A stretch of DNA of 64,000 nt from Pseudarthrobacter sp. GA104 (GTDB taxonomy: Bacteria > Actinomycetota > Actinomycetes > Actinomycetales > Micrococcaceae). The stretch covers positions 2,976,001 through 3,040,000 of the forward strand of contig NZ_WOWL01000001.1 of NCBI RefSeq assembly GCF_009741265.1, written 5' to 3'. Below, piece after piece: positions 49,533-57,401 of this stretch (position 1 is its first letter; every line of letters begins with the position of its first letter). A model generated the notes under the pieces. It saw only the letters and a list, made by a program, of their open reading frames with translations, made no database searches and was not told the DNA's origin. The position numbers and the translations under genes were made by a program.

Positions 49533-51581
49533 ATGAACATGCAGAACACAGCCAAGACTGTTGAAGACCTGATTTCCCGTTCGAACCGCCTGGGTGCGGA
49601 TAAGCGGAACACTAACTTTGCCGGGGGCAACACGTCGGCGAAGGGCACGGAGAAGGACCCGGTGACGGGTGAGGACGTCCAGCTGCTGTGGGTCAAGGGT
49701 TCCGGCGGGGACCTGGGTACTTTGAGGGCCGGGAACCTTGCGGTGCTGCGCCTTGACCGGCTGAACGCTTTGAAGAACGTGTACCCGGGCGTTGAGCGTG
49801 AAGACGAGATGGTGGCCGCGTTCGATTACTGCCTGCATGGCAAAGGCGGCGCGGCCCCATCGATTGACACGGCGATGCACGGGCTGGTGGATGCGGCGCA
49901 CGTGGACCATCTGCACCCGGACTCCGGGATTGCCATTGCGACGGCGGCCGAGGGTGAGGCGCTGACGGCGAAGATTTTCGGGAACAAGGTGGTGTGGGTG
50001 CCATGGCGCCGTCCGGGATTCCAGCTGGGCCTGGACATCGCGGCGATCAAGGACGCAAACCCGCAGGCCATCGGCACTATCCTGGGCGGGCACGGCATCA
50101 CCGCGTGGGGCGCCACCTCCGAAGAGGCGGAACAGAACTCGCTGTGGATCATCGACCAGGCCGAGAAGTACATCAGGGACAACGGCAAGGCCGAGCCGTT
50201 CGGTGCGAAGCTGCCCGGCTACGGCGCCCTGCCCGAGGCCGAGCGGCGCGCCAAAGCCGGGGCCCTGGCGCCGGTGATCCGCGGCCTGGCCTCCACGGAC
50301 AAGCCGGTCCTGGGGCACTTCAGTGATGACGCCGTCGTGCTGGACTTCCTGGAAGCCGCCGGGCACCCGCGCCTGGGTGCGCTGGGCACGTCCTGCCCGG
50401 ACCATTTCCTTCGGACCAAGGTCAAGCCGCTGATCCTGGACCTTCCGGCCGACGCCTCCATCGAGGATTCGATTGCCCGGCTGCAGGAGCTCCACGCCGG
50501 ATACCGCGAGGACTACCAGGCCTACTACGACCGCCACGCGGATGCCGATTCGCCGGCGCTGCGCGGCGCCGACCCGGCCATCGTGCTGGTCCCCGGCGTG
50601 GGCATGTTCTCGTACGGCGCCAACAAGCAGACCGCCCGGGTGGCCGGCGAGTTCTACCTCAACGCGATCAACGTGATGCGAGGCGCCGAGGCCATCTCCA
50701 GCTACGCCCCGATCGAGGAATCCGAGAAGTTCCGGATCGAATACTGGGCGCTGGAGGAAGCCAAGCTGGCACGGATGCCCAAGCCCAAGTCCCACGCCAC
50801 CCGGATCGCCCTGGTCACCGGCGCGGCGTCCGGGATCGGCAAGGCCATCGCCACCCGCCTCGCCGCCGAAGGCGCCTGCGTGGTCATCGCGGACCTCAAC
50901 CTCGAGAACGCGCAGAAGGTGGCCGAAGAGCTTGGCGGGCCGGACGTTGCAGTCGGTGTCCAGGCCGACGTCACGGACGAGGCCCAGGTCGCCGCTGCCA
51001 TCGACGCCGCGGTGCTGGCGTTCGGCGGGCTGGACCTGGTGGTCAACAACGCCGGCCTGTCCATCTCCAAGCCGCTGCTGGAAACCACCGAAAAGGACTG
51101 GGACCTGCAGCACAACGTGATGGCCAAGGGCTCCTTCCTGGTGGCAAAGGCCGCGGCAAAGGTCATGATCGCCCAGGGCATGGGCGGGGACATCATCTAC
51201 ATCTCCTCCAAGAACTCCGTGTTCGCCGGCCCGAACAACATCGCCTACTCCGCCACCAAGGCCGACCAGGCCCACCAGGTCCGCCTCCTCGCCGCGGAAC
51301 TGGGCGAGCACGGCATCCGCGTCAACGGCATCAACCCCGACGGCGTGGTCCGCGGCTCCGGGATCTTCGCCGGCGGCTGGGGCGCCAAACGCGCCGCCGT
51401 TTACGGCGTGGACGAGACGGAACTGGGCAAGTACTACGCCCAGCGCACCCTGCTCAAACGCGAAGTCCTCCCCGAACACGTCGCCAACGCCGCCGCCGTC
51501 CTCACCGGCAGCGAACTGTCCCACACCACCGGCCTGCACATCCCCGTGGACGCCGGAGTGGCCGCAGCCTTCCTCCGATGA
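49533..51581 (+). CDS. bifunctional rhamnulose-1-phosphate aldolase/short-chain dehydrogenase
   Basis: A 682-residue fusion. Residues 1-~415 are a class II aldolase domain (NFAGGNTSAKG near 25; HGLVDAAHVDHLHPDS near 112 with zinc histidines), cleaving L-rhamnulose-1-phosphate to DHAP and L-lactaldehyde. Residues ~423-682 are an SDR with ALVTGAASGIGKAIATRL, NNAGLS and YSATKADQ (YxxxK). The SDR half probably oxidises lactaldehyde or an early intermediate; which one is not shown by the sequence. The stop overlaps the rhaB start by ATGA. Confidence 0.9.
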   Translation: MNMQNTAKTVEDLISRSNRLGADKRNTNFAGGNTSAKGTEKDPVTGEDVQLLWVKGSGGDLGTLRAGNLAVLRLDRLNALKNVYPGVEREDEMVAAFDYCLHGKGGAAPSIDTAMHGLVDAAHVDHLHPDSGIAIATAAEGEALTAKIFGNKVVWVPWRRPGFQLGLDIAAIKDANPQAIGTILGGHGITAWGATSEEAEQNSLWIIDQAEKYIRDNGKAEPFGAKLPGYGALPEAERRAKAGALAPVIRGLASTDKPVLGHFSDDAVVLDFLEAAGHPRLGALGTSCPDHFLRTKVKPLILDLPADASIEDSIARLQELHAGYREDYQAYYDRHADADSPALRGADPAIVLVPGVGMFSYGANKQTARVAGEFYLNAINVMRGAEAISSYAPIEESEKFRIEYWALEEAKLARMPKPKSHATRIALVTGAASGIGKAIATRLAAEGACVVIADLNLENAQKVAEELGGPDVAVGVQADVTDEAQVAAAIDAAVLAFGGLDLVVNNAGLSISKPLLETTEKDWDLQHNVMAKGSFLVAKAAAKVMIAQGMGGDIIYISSKNSVFAGPNNIAYSATKADQAHQVRLLAAELGEHGIRVNGINPDGVVRGSGIFAGGWGAKRAAVYGVDETELGKYYAQRTLLKREVLPEHVANAAAVLTGSELSHTTGLHIPVDAGVAAAFLR

Positions 51582-53023
51582 ACACGCCTGTGTTTGCCGC
51601 CGTCGATATTGGCGCTTCCTCCGGCCGGGTCATCCTGGGCCGGATCGCAGGAAGCGGCGTGGAGCTGGAGGTGGTCCACCGTTTCTCCAACGGCGTGGTG
51701 GAGATCGACGGCGGCCTCCGCTGGGACTTCGACGCCCTCTTCGCGGAGGTGCTGAAGGGCCTGACGGCCGCGGCCACGGTTGCCGCCGTGCAGGGCGAGC
51801 GGATCCTCAGCATCGGCATCGACACCTGGGCTGTGGACTACGGCCTGGTCAACGCCGCGGGCGAGCTGACGGCTCCGCCGTTCAGCTACCGCGACGACCG
51901 CAGCCGCGCCGCCGTCGAACCCGTGCACCGGAAACTGGACCCCGCCCGCCTCTACGCCACCACCGGGCTGCAGTTCCTGCAGTTCAACACGATCTACCAG
52001 CTGGCCAGCGAACCGGACCTGGACGGGCTGCAGGCCCTGCTGATCCCGGACCTCATCGCGTTCCTGCTCACCGGGCAGCGGCGGACCGAGGCCACCAACG
52101 CCTCCACCACCGGCCTGTTCGATGCCGTGGCGGGGGAGTGGGCCACCGAGTTCTTCACCGCCCTGGGCCTGCGGAAGGACCTGTTCCCGCCGCTGATCCA
52201 GCCCGGTGAAGCGATAGGCACCCTGCTGCCGGAGATCGCCGCCCGGTCGGGACTGCCGCGGGATACAAAGGTGGTGGCGGTCGGCTCGCACGACACCGCA
52301 TCCGCCGTCGCCGCAGTCCCCGCCAAAGCGGAAGACGGCGAGGAAAACTTCGCGTACATCTCCTCGGGAACCTGGTCCCTGGTGGGGCTGGAACTGAAAC
52401 ACCCCGTCCTCACCGAAGCCAGCCGCGCGGCGAACTTCACCAACGAACGGGGCGTGGACGGCACCATCCGGTACCTCCGGAACATGGGCGGGCTCTGGCT
52501 GCTCAGCGAATGCCAGCGGACCTGGGCACAGGAAGGGGTCCGTCCCGAACTGACGGCGCTGCTCACCGCGGCGGCCGCGCTGCCGGCCGGCGGGCCGCAG
52601 ATCAACCCGGACGACCCCTACTTCATCGCCCCGGACCACATGCCCGAACGCATCCGGGGTGCCGTTCGCCGCACCGGAGAGGTGCTGCCCAACGATCCAG
52701 CAGCCATCACACGGTGCATCATGGACAGCCTCGCGGCCGGCTACGCCCGCACCATCCGCGACGCCGAACGCGTCGCCGACCGGATCGTCGACGTGGTGCA
52801 CATCGTGGGCGGCGGTTCCCAGAACAGGCTGCTGTGCCAGCTCACGGCAGACGCCACGGGCAGGAAAGTGGTGGCAGGACCCGTGGAAGCCACCGCACTG
52901 GGCAATGTGCTGGTGCAGGCACGGGCGGCCGGTGCCGTCTGCGGCGGGCTGGCTGAGCTCCGCGCCCTGGTGGTGCAGGGCCATGACCTGCAGGCGTTCG
53001 CGCCGGAACTCTCGCGGCTGTAG
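51578..53023 (+). CDS. rhaB: rhamnulokinase
   Basis: A 481-residue FGGY-family kinase that phosphorylates L-rhamnulose at C1. It begins with the ATPase motif FAAVDIGASSGRVILG, and contains IDTWAVDYGLV (substrate/sugar Asp), PFSYRDDRS, AVGSHDTASAVAAVP, YISSGTWSLVG and VVHIVGGGSQNRLLCQ (FGGY C-terminal signature). It is coupled to the aldolase by ATGA. Confidence 0.94.
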   Translation: MNTPVFAAVDIGASSGRVILGRIAGSGVELEVVHRFSNGVVEIDGGLRWDFDALFAEVLKGLTAAATVAAVQGERILSIGIDTWAVDYGLVNAAGELTAPPFSYRDDRSRAAVEPVHRKLDPARLYATTGLQFLQFNTIYQLASEPDLDGLQALLIPDLIAFLLTGQRRTEATNASTTGLFDAVAGEWATEFFTALGLRKDLFPPLIQPGEAIGTLLPEIAARSGLPRDTKVVAVGSHDTASAVAAVPAKAEDGEENFAYISSGTWSLVGLELKHPVLTEASRAANFTNERGVDGTIRYLRNMGGLWLLSECQRTWAQEGVRPELTALLTAAAALPAGGPQINPDDPYFIAPDHMPERIRGAVRRTGEVLPNDPAAITRCIMDSLAAGYARTIRDAERVADRIVDVVHIVGGGSQNRLLCQLTADATGRKVVAGPVEATALGNVLVQARAAGAVCGGLAELRALVVQGHDLQAFAPELSRL

Positions 53024-53069
53024 CCTGACCGCACTGCGACACGTCAACACAGGACAGGATTCGATAACC

Positions 53070-54089
53070 ATGCCGCTCTTCGATCTCCCGCTCGCCCAGC
53101 TCCGTACCTACACCTCGGACGTGACGCCGCCGGAGGACCTGCGCGAATTCTGGGACGCAACCATCGCGGAAGCACGGGAGTTCCCCCTGGACCCCGGCTT
53201 TGAACCCGTGGAGAACTACCTTTCCGTCATCGACACCTTCGACGTGACCTTTGCCGGCTACGGCGGCGCTCCGGTCAAGGGGTGGCTGCACCTCCCTGCG
53301 CACCGGGAACCCGATGCGGCGCTGCCCGTGGTGGTCCAGTACGTCGGATATTCCGGCGGCCGCGGGCTGGTCAACCAGGACACCCGGTGGGCGCAGGCCG
53401 GATACGCGCACTTCATCATGGACACCCGGGGCCAGGGCTACGGCGGCTCTCTGGGGGAGACGCCGGACCCGCACCCTTCCGCCGGGGACGTGGCCCACGC
53501 CGGCCTTATGACCCGCGGCATCGCCAACCGGGACGGTTATTACTACCGCCGGGTCTACGTGGACGCCTTCCGGGCCGTGGAAGCTGCCCGGTCCCACCCC
53601 GCCGTCGACCCGTCCCGCGTGGTGCTGGCCGGCGTCAGCCAGGGCGGCGGCATCGTTGTGGCCGTCGCCGGGCTGGTGGCCGGAAGGCTCGACGGCGTCA
53701 TCGCCGCCCTGCCCGACGTCCCCTTCCTGCAGGACTTCCCCCGCGCCATCGACATCACCCCGCGCGGGCCGTACCCGGAGATAGCGCAGTTCCTGGCCCG
53801 GCACCGGGACCGGTACGACGCCGCCCTCGCGGTGCTGCGCTATTTCGACGGCGTCAACCTGGCACGCTGGGCAACCGCGCCGGCGCTGTATTCGGCGGCG
53901 CAGATGGATGACATCTGCCCGCCCTCCACTGTTTTTGCCAGTTTCAACGCGTACGGATGCGGGACGCCCGGCGTTCCGGCCACCGGTGCTGCGAAAGAGA
54001 TCGAGGTGTACCGGTTCAACAACCACGAGGGCGGCCAGGAGCACCACTGGATCAGGCAGCTGCTGTTCCTCCGGAAGCTGCTGGGGTAG
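53070..54089 (+). CDS. acetylxylan esterase / cephalosporin-C deacetylase family (CE7)
   Basis: A 339-residue CE7 deacetylase. The three family motifs are all present: MDTRGQGYGG, AGVSQGGGIV (catalytic Ser near 191) and NNHEGGQEHHW (catalytic His), with MDDICPPST giving the Asp. It lacks a signal peptide, as is usual, and would deacetylate imported oligosaccharides. As the last gene of the rhamnose operon it fits acetylated pectin as substrate. Confidence 0.9.
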   Translation: MPLFDLPLAQLRTYTSDVTPPEDLREFWDATIAEAREFPLDPGFEPVENYLSVIDTFDVTFAGYGGAPVKGWLHLPAHREPDAALPVVVQYVGYSGGRGLVNQDTRWAQAGYAHFIMDTRGQGYGGSLGETPDPHPSAGDVAHAGLMTRGIANRDGYYYRRVYVDAFRAVEAARSHPAVDPSRVVLAGVSQGGGIVVAVAGLVAGRLDGVIAALPDVPFLQDFPRAIDITPRGPYPEIAQFLARHRDRYDAALAVLRYFDGVNLARWATAPALYSAAQMDDICPPSTVFASFNAYGCGTPGVPATGAAKEIEVYRFNNHEGGQEHHWIRQLLFLRKLLG

Positions 54090-54155
54090 GCCGCCCGTCC
54101 CGCGATGCGGCGTAACACTTTGCGGGGGCAACAGGTTGCGGTTATGGTTCAAGGC

Positions 54156-54215
54156 ATGACAAACCGTTGGTATGCGTATTTTTCGTTGGCTCTGGAGGGG
54201 CCCGCGTCTAACTGA
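54156..54215 (+). CDS. aromatic leader peptide of the DAHP synthase gene
   Basis: A 19-codon frame from ATG 54156 to TGA 54213 encodes MTNRWYAYFSLALEGPASN, with Trp5, Tyr6, Tyr8 and Phe9 clustered. That clustering of all three aromatic amino acids upstream of an aromatic-pathway gene is the hallmark of ribosome-mediated attenuation. A comparable leader upstream of a DAHP synthase is known in Corynebacterium glutamicum. Two hairpins follow. It is too short for ordinary gene callers. Confidence 0.8.
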   Translation: MTNRWYAYFSLALEGPASN

Positions 54216-54244
54216 CACGCATCCAACTTTCCTTCAGAGCCAAC
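54185..54244 (+). promoter_or_regulatory. leader RNA hairpin overlapping the leader peptide
   Basis: GTTGGCTCTG (54185-54194, inside the leader frame just after the aromatic codons) is exactly complementary to 54235-54244. A ribosome stalled on the Tyr/Phe codons would cover the left arm. Confidence 0.65.
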
Positions 54245-54268
54245 AGGGCAGAGATTATTCTCTGCCCT
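54245..54268 (+). terminator. attenuator hairpin before DAHP synthase
   Basis: AGGGCAGAGA (54245-54254) pairs perfectly with TCTCTGCCCT (54259-54268) around TTAT. Both hairpins share the words CAGAG/CTCTG, so alternative pairing is possible. The T-run after it is short, so premature termination is probable but not certain. Confidence 0.65.
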
Positions 54269-54329
54269 TCGCCGTTTCTCCGGCGGGTTCTGATCCGGGC
54301 CCGCTTCCCATCTGGAACAGGACCCGAAC

Positions 54330-55484
54330 ATGAGCACCGCAACAGCAGAAGCATCCGCCACAGCCCAGACCGCCACCGGCGCCGAAGCCGCAAAATCGAC
54401 GTCCAACCTGCGTGTCAGCGAATTCACCGCGCTGCCCACGCCCCAGGAAGTCATCGCGGAACTGCCGCTGGACGCACGGGCGGCGGACGTCGTCGAACGC
54501 GGACGCGACGAAGTCCGCGCCATCATGGACGGTGTGGACGACCGCCTGCTGGTGATCGTGGGACCCTGCTCCATCCATGATCCGAAGGCGGGACTGGAGT
54601 ACGCGCGGCGGCTGGTCAGCCAGGCCGAGAAGCACCGGGAAGACCTGCTCATCGTCATGCGGACCTACTTCGAGAAGCCCCGCACCACGGTGGGCTGGAA
54701 GGGCCTGATCAACGACCCGCGGCTGGACGGCAGCCACGACATGGTCACCGGCCTGCGGACCGCGCGGCGCTTCCTGCAGCAGGTCACCGCGCTGGGGCTG
54801 CCCACGGCCACGGAATTCCTCGAGCCGATCAGCCCGCAGTACATGGCGGATTTGATTTCCTGGGGCGCCATCGGGGCCCGCACCACCGAAAGCCAGATCC
54901 ACCGGCAGCTTGCCTCGGGCCTGTCCATGCCCATCGGCTTCAAGAACGGGACCGACGGCGACCTCCAGGTAGCCATCGACGCCTGCGGCGCGGCGGCGGC
55001 CGCCCAGGCCTTCCTCGGCATTGATGGCGACGGCCGGGCCGCGCTGGTGTCCACCGCCGGAAACCCGGACGCCCATGTCATCCTCCGCGGCGGGCGCAAG
55101 GGACCGAACTACTCTGCCGCCGACGTGGAGGCTGCCTCGGCAAAGCTGGCAGGCAAGCAGCTGAACCCCCGCCTCATCGTCGACGCCAGCCACGCCAACA
55201 GCGGCAAGAGCCACCACCGCCAGGCCGAAGTGGCCATGGAGATCGGCGCCCAGCTGGAAGACGGCGGCACTTCGGCCCAGGCGATTGCCGGTGTCATGCT
55301 GGAAAGCTTCCTGGTGGGCGGCGCACAGAACCTCGATGTTGCCGGGCACGCCGCGGGACGACCGGAGCTGGTGTACGGGCAGAGCGTCACGGACGCCTGC
55401 ATGGAGTGGGATGTTTCGGTCTCTGTCCTGGACCAGCTGGCCGCCTCCGCCCGCAAGCGGAGGGAGTCGGCTCTCACTAAATAG
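54330..55484 (+). CDS. 3-deoxy-7-phosphoheptulonate synthase, class I (AroF/G/H type)
   Basis: First enzyme of the shikimate pathway, joining phosphoenolpyruvate and erythrose-4-phosphate. The 384-residue protein carries the class I motifs VIVGPCSIHDP (near residue 73), VMRTYFEKPRTTVGWKG, GLPTATEFLEPISPQY and IVDASHANSGK. The first ~30 residues are Ala/Thr-rich. It stands alone behind a leader peptide rich in Trp, Tyr and Phe, so it is probably controlled by aromatic-tRNA supply as well as by feedback inhibition. Confidence 0.94.
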   Translation: MSTATAEASATAQTATGAEAAKSTSNLRVSEFTALPTPQEVIAELPLDARAADVVERGRDEVRAIMDGVDDRLLVIVGPCSIHDPKAGLEYARRLVSQAEKHREDLLIVMRTYFEKPRTTVGWKGLINDPRLDGSHDMVTGLRTARRFLQQVTALGLPTATEFLEPISPQYMADLISWGAIGARTTESQIHRQLASGLSMPIGFKNGTDGDLQVAIDACGAAAAAQAFLGIDGDGRAALVSTAGNPDAHVILRGGRKGPNYSAADVEAASAKLAGKQLNPRLIVDASHANSGKSHHRQAEVAMEIGAQLEDGGTSAQAIAGVMLESFLVGGAQNLDVAGHAAGRPELVYGQSVTDACMEWDVSVSVLDQLAASARKRRESALTK

Positions 55485-55638
55485 GGGATGAAATAGGGGA
55501 CCGTACTACTTTCACTTCTGCCACAGGAACATCTAGAGTATCTAGATAGGTGGTTGGTGGATGGCTCAGCATCGGAACACCGCATTGGCATGAACATGGG
55601 GTCACTGTTGTCCATCCGTCAGCAAAGGAATATGGGAA

Positions 55639-55851
55639 ATGTCGCCAGAACAGAACTTCTCAAACGCGAAGTTCCTCACCGTGGCTGAAGTCGCCCAGGT
55701 TATGCGGGTCTCCAAGATGACCGTGTACCGGCTGGTCCACTCCGGCGAAATGCCGGCAGTGCGCTTCGGACGCTCCTACCGCGTCCCGGAGCAGGCGGTG
55801 GAGCAGTACCTCAAAGGTGCTGTGGTGGACGGCCACACCGAGACCGCCTGA
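55639..55851 (+). CDS. excisionase-family helix-turn-helix protein (Rv0500A-like)
   Basis: A 70-residue DNA-binding protein of the MerR/excisionase type: FLTVAEVAQVMRVSKMTVYRLVHSGEMPAV forms the winged HTH. Its closest familiar relative is mycobacterial Rv0500A, also followed by the bS22 gene. An ATCTAGA repeat (55531, 55540) lies about 100 bases upstream and could be its promoter region. The target is unknown. Confidence 0.82.
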   Translation: MSPEQNFSNAKFLTVAEVAQVMRVSKMTVYRLVHSGEMPAVRFGRSYRVPEQAVEQYLKGAVVDGHTETA

Positions 55852-56001
55852 CAAGCTTGTCCATAGCCGCCTCCCGGAAGCGGTACCCTGTTAAGGAACG
55901 TTTTACGTCATTGTAAGAATCTGTCAGTTGTTCAGTTCGTAGCTCTGTCCACGAACCTTTTCCATCAGACAGGTACTGCATCTAGTTTGTGAGGAACTTT
56001 C

Positions 56002-56100
56002 GTGGGTTCAGTTATTAAGAAGCGTCGCAAGCGTATGGCCAAGAAGAAGCACCGCAAGTTGCTTCGCAAGACCCGTCACCAGCGCCGCAACAAGAAGTAG
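56002..56100 (+). CDS. 30S ribosomal protein bS22 (AURKAIP1/COX24 domain)
   Basis: A 32-residue, extremely basic protein from GTG 56002: it begins MGSVIKKRRKRMAKKKHRKL and ends RRNKK. This matches the actinobacterial bS22 found in mycobacterial ribosomes. GAGGAAC precedes the start; codons are the preferred ones for highly expressed genes. It lies between the HTH gene and a terminator. Confidence 0.92.
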   Translation: MGSVIKKRRKRMAKKKHRKLLRKTRHQRRNKK

Positions 56101-56120
56101 CAATACTTCGAACTGCGTGG

Positions 56121-56154
56121 AAATGCCCGCCGCCTTCCGAGGTGGCGGGCATTT
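56121..56154 (+). terminator. intrinsic terminator after bS22
   Basis: AAATGCCCGCC (56121-56131) pairs with GGCGGGCATTT (56144-56154), extended inward by three more pairs to a 6-base loop. A short T-rich tail (TTTCTGTT) follows. The symmetric A/T ends could serve the convergent HAD gene too. Confidence 0.8.
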
Positions 56155-56167
56155 CTGTTGGCGCTGC

Positions 56168-56986
56168 CTAGACGCGGGGGCCCCGGATGCGGGCGAACCC
56201 CTTCCAGAGGCCGTAGACGGCGCCGCAGGCCGTTGCCGCTTTGAGCCCGAGCGTGGCTGCGCGGCGGCCTGCGCGGAAGTCGTAGACGGGCCAGTTGTTG
56301 TCCCGGGCGTGCCGGCGCAGGCGGGCGTCCGGGTTAATGGCCACGGGGTGGCCCACCAGGGTCAGCAGGGGGATGTCGTTGTAGGAGTCGCTGTAGGCCC
56401 AGCAGCGCATCAGGTCCAACTCCTCGGCGTCGGCAATAGCCCGGACGGCAACGGCCTTGGCGGAGCCATGCAGGATGTCCCCCACCAGCCGGCCCGTGTA
56501 CATGCCGTCATGTATTTCGCCCACCGTTCCCAGGGCCCCGGTCAGTCCCAGCCGGGTGGAAATCACGGTGGCCACTTCGATGGGCGTGGCAGTCACCAGC
56601 CACACCCGGCGGCCAACCCGCAGGTGCTGCTCCGCCAAGGCCTTGGCGCCGGGCCAGATCCTCGAGGCGATCATCTCGTCGTAGACCTCTTCGCCCAAGG
56701 CCTTTACGTCGTCGACCGTGATCCCGGCGGCCAGGGTCAGGGCGGAGTCGCGCACCGCATGGACGTCGTCGATGTTCTCGCCGCGGGCCACGAACTTGAA
56801 CTGCTTCCAGGCAAAGCCGGCAGCCTGGGTCATGGTGAAGGCGCCGCGCTGGTGCATCTTCCGTGCAACGTGGAAGAGGCTGGCGCCGCGCATCAGGGTG
56901 TTGTCCACATCGAAGAACGCCGCCTCGCCGGGCTGCGGCGCAGCAACCGGCTTGGTGACTACGGCGACGTATTTCTCAACGGGCAT
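56168..56986 (-). CDS. HAD-IB family hydrolase (SerB-like phosphatase)
   Basis: A 272-residue HAD phosphatase. Motif I is AAFFDVDNTLMRG (nucleophile Asp), motif II VWLVTATP, motif III the Lys in HGSAKAVAV, and motif IV YSDSYNDIPLL; the long helical cap after motif I marks subfamily IB. It is similar to mycobacterial SerB1 (Rv0505c) and sits in the same order, but phosphoserine as substrate is unproved. The ATG has a TAGACT hexamer just upstream, suggesting a leaderless message. Confidence 0.88.
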   Translation of the reverse strand: MPVEKYVAVVTKPVAAPQPGEAAFFDVDNTLMRGASLFHVARKMHQRGAFTMTQAAGFAWKQFKFVARGENIDDVHAVRDSALTLAAGITVDDVKALGEEVYDEMIASRIWPGAKALAEQHLRVGRRVWLVTATPIEVATVISTRLGLTGALGTVGEIHDGMYTGRLVGDILHGSAKAVAVRAIADAEELDLMRCWAYSDSYNDIPLLTLVGHPVAINPDARLRRHARDNNWPVYDFRAGRRAATLGLKAATACGAVYGLWKGFARIRGPRV

Positions 56987-57075
56987 GCAGTTGAGTCTAG
57001 TCAATCCACTCTTCATTCCACTGCGGTGTCACGCCGGACGTCGCCGCGCCCGGGCAACGGGGATACCGTTAAGGC

Positions 57076-57330
57076 ATGGCCTCACCGCGCGTCCTCCTCA
57101 TCACCAAAGCAGACTGCCACCTTTGCGAAGACGCGCGCGACGCCGTCGGGCGGGTTACCGCATCGCTGGGACTTGAGTGGGACGAGGAGTTGGTGGACCA
57201 CCAGCCGGAACTCCGTGAACGCTATGCGGAAGAAATCCCCGTGGTGCTGGTGGACGGGGTGCAGCGCGATTTCTGGAAGATCGACGAAGCCCGCCTTGAA
57301 CGCGTGCTCCGGCAGGCAATGGCGCAGTAG
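57076..57330 (+). CDS. glutaredoxin-like thiol-disulfide protein
   Basis: An 84-residue thioredoxin-fold protein with the active site DCHLCEDA (CxxC) and the cis-Pro region EEIPVVLVDG. It belongs to the small DUF836/glutaredoxin-like group. It is divergent from the HAD gene, as in mycobacteria (Rv0508). A TACCGT hexamer shortly before the ATG suggests a leaderless transcript. Confidence 0.88.
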   Translation: MASPRVLLITKADCHLCEDARDAVGRVTASLGLEWDEELVDHQPELRERYAEEIPVVLVDGVQRDFWKIDEARLERVLRQAMAQ

Positions 57331-57401
57331 GGAGCAGCACCTTGTGATGATGCGGACATCGGCGTCACCTGCTTTGTTGGCAATGCTGATGGGGCTCTAG
57401 A

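Noticed and set aside
55531..55547. ATCTAGA repeat before the HTH gene as an operator
   Set aside because: Two copies of a 7-base word overlap likely promoter elements; there is not enough symmetry or repetition to call a binding site.
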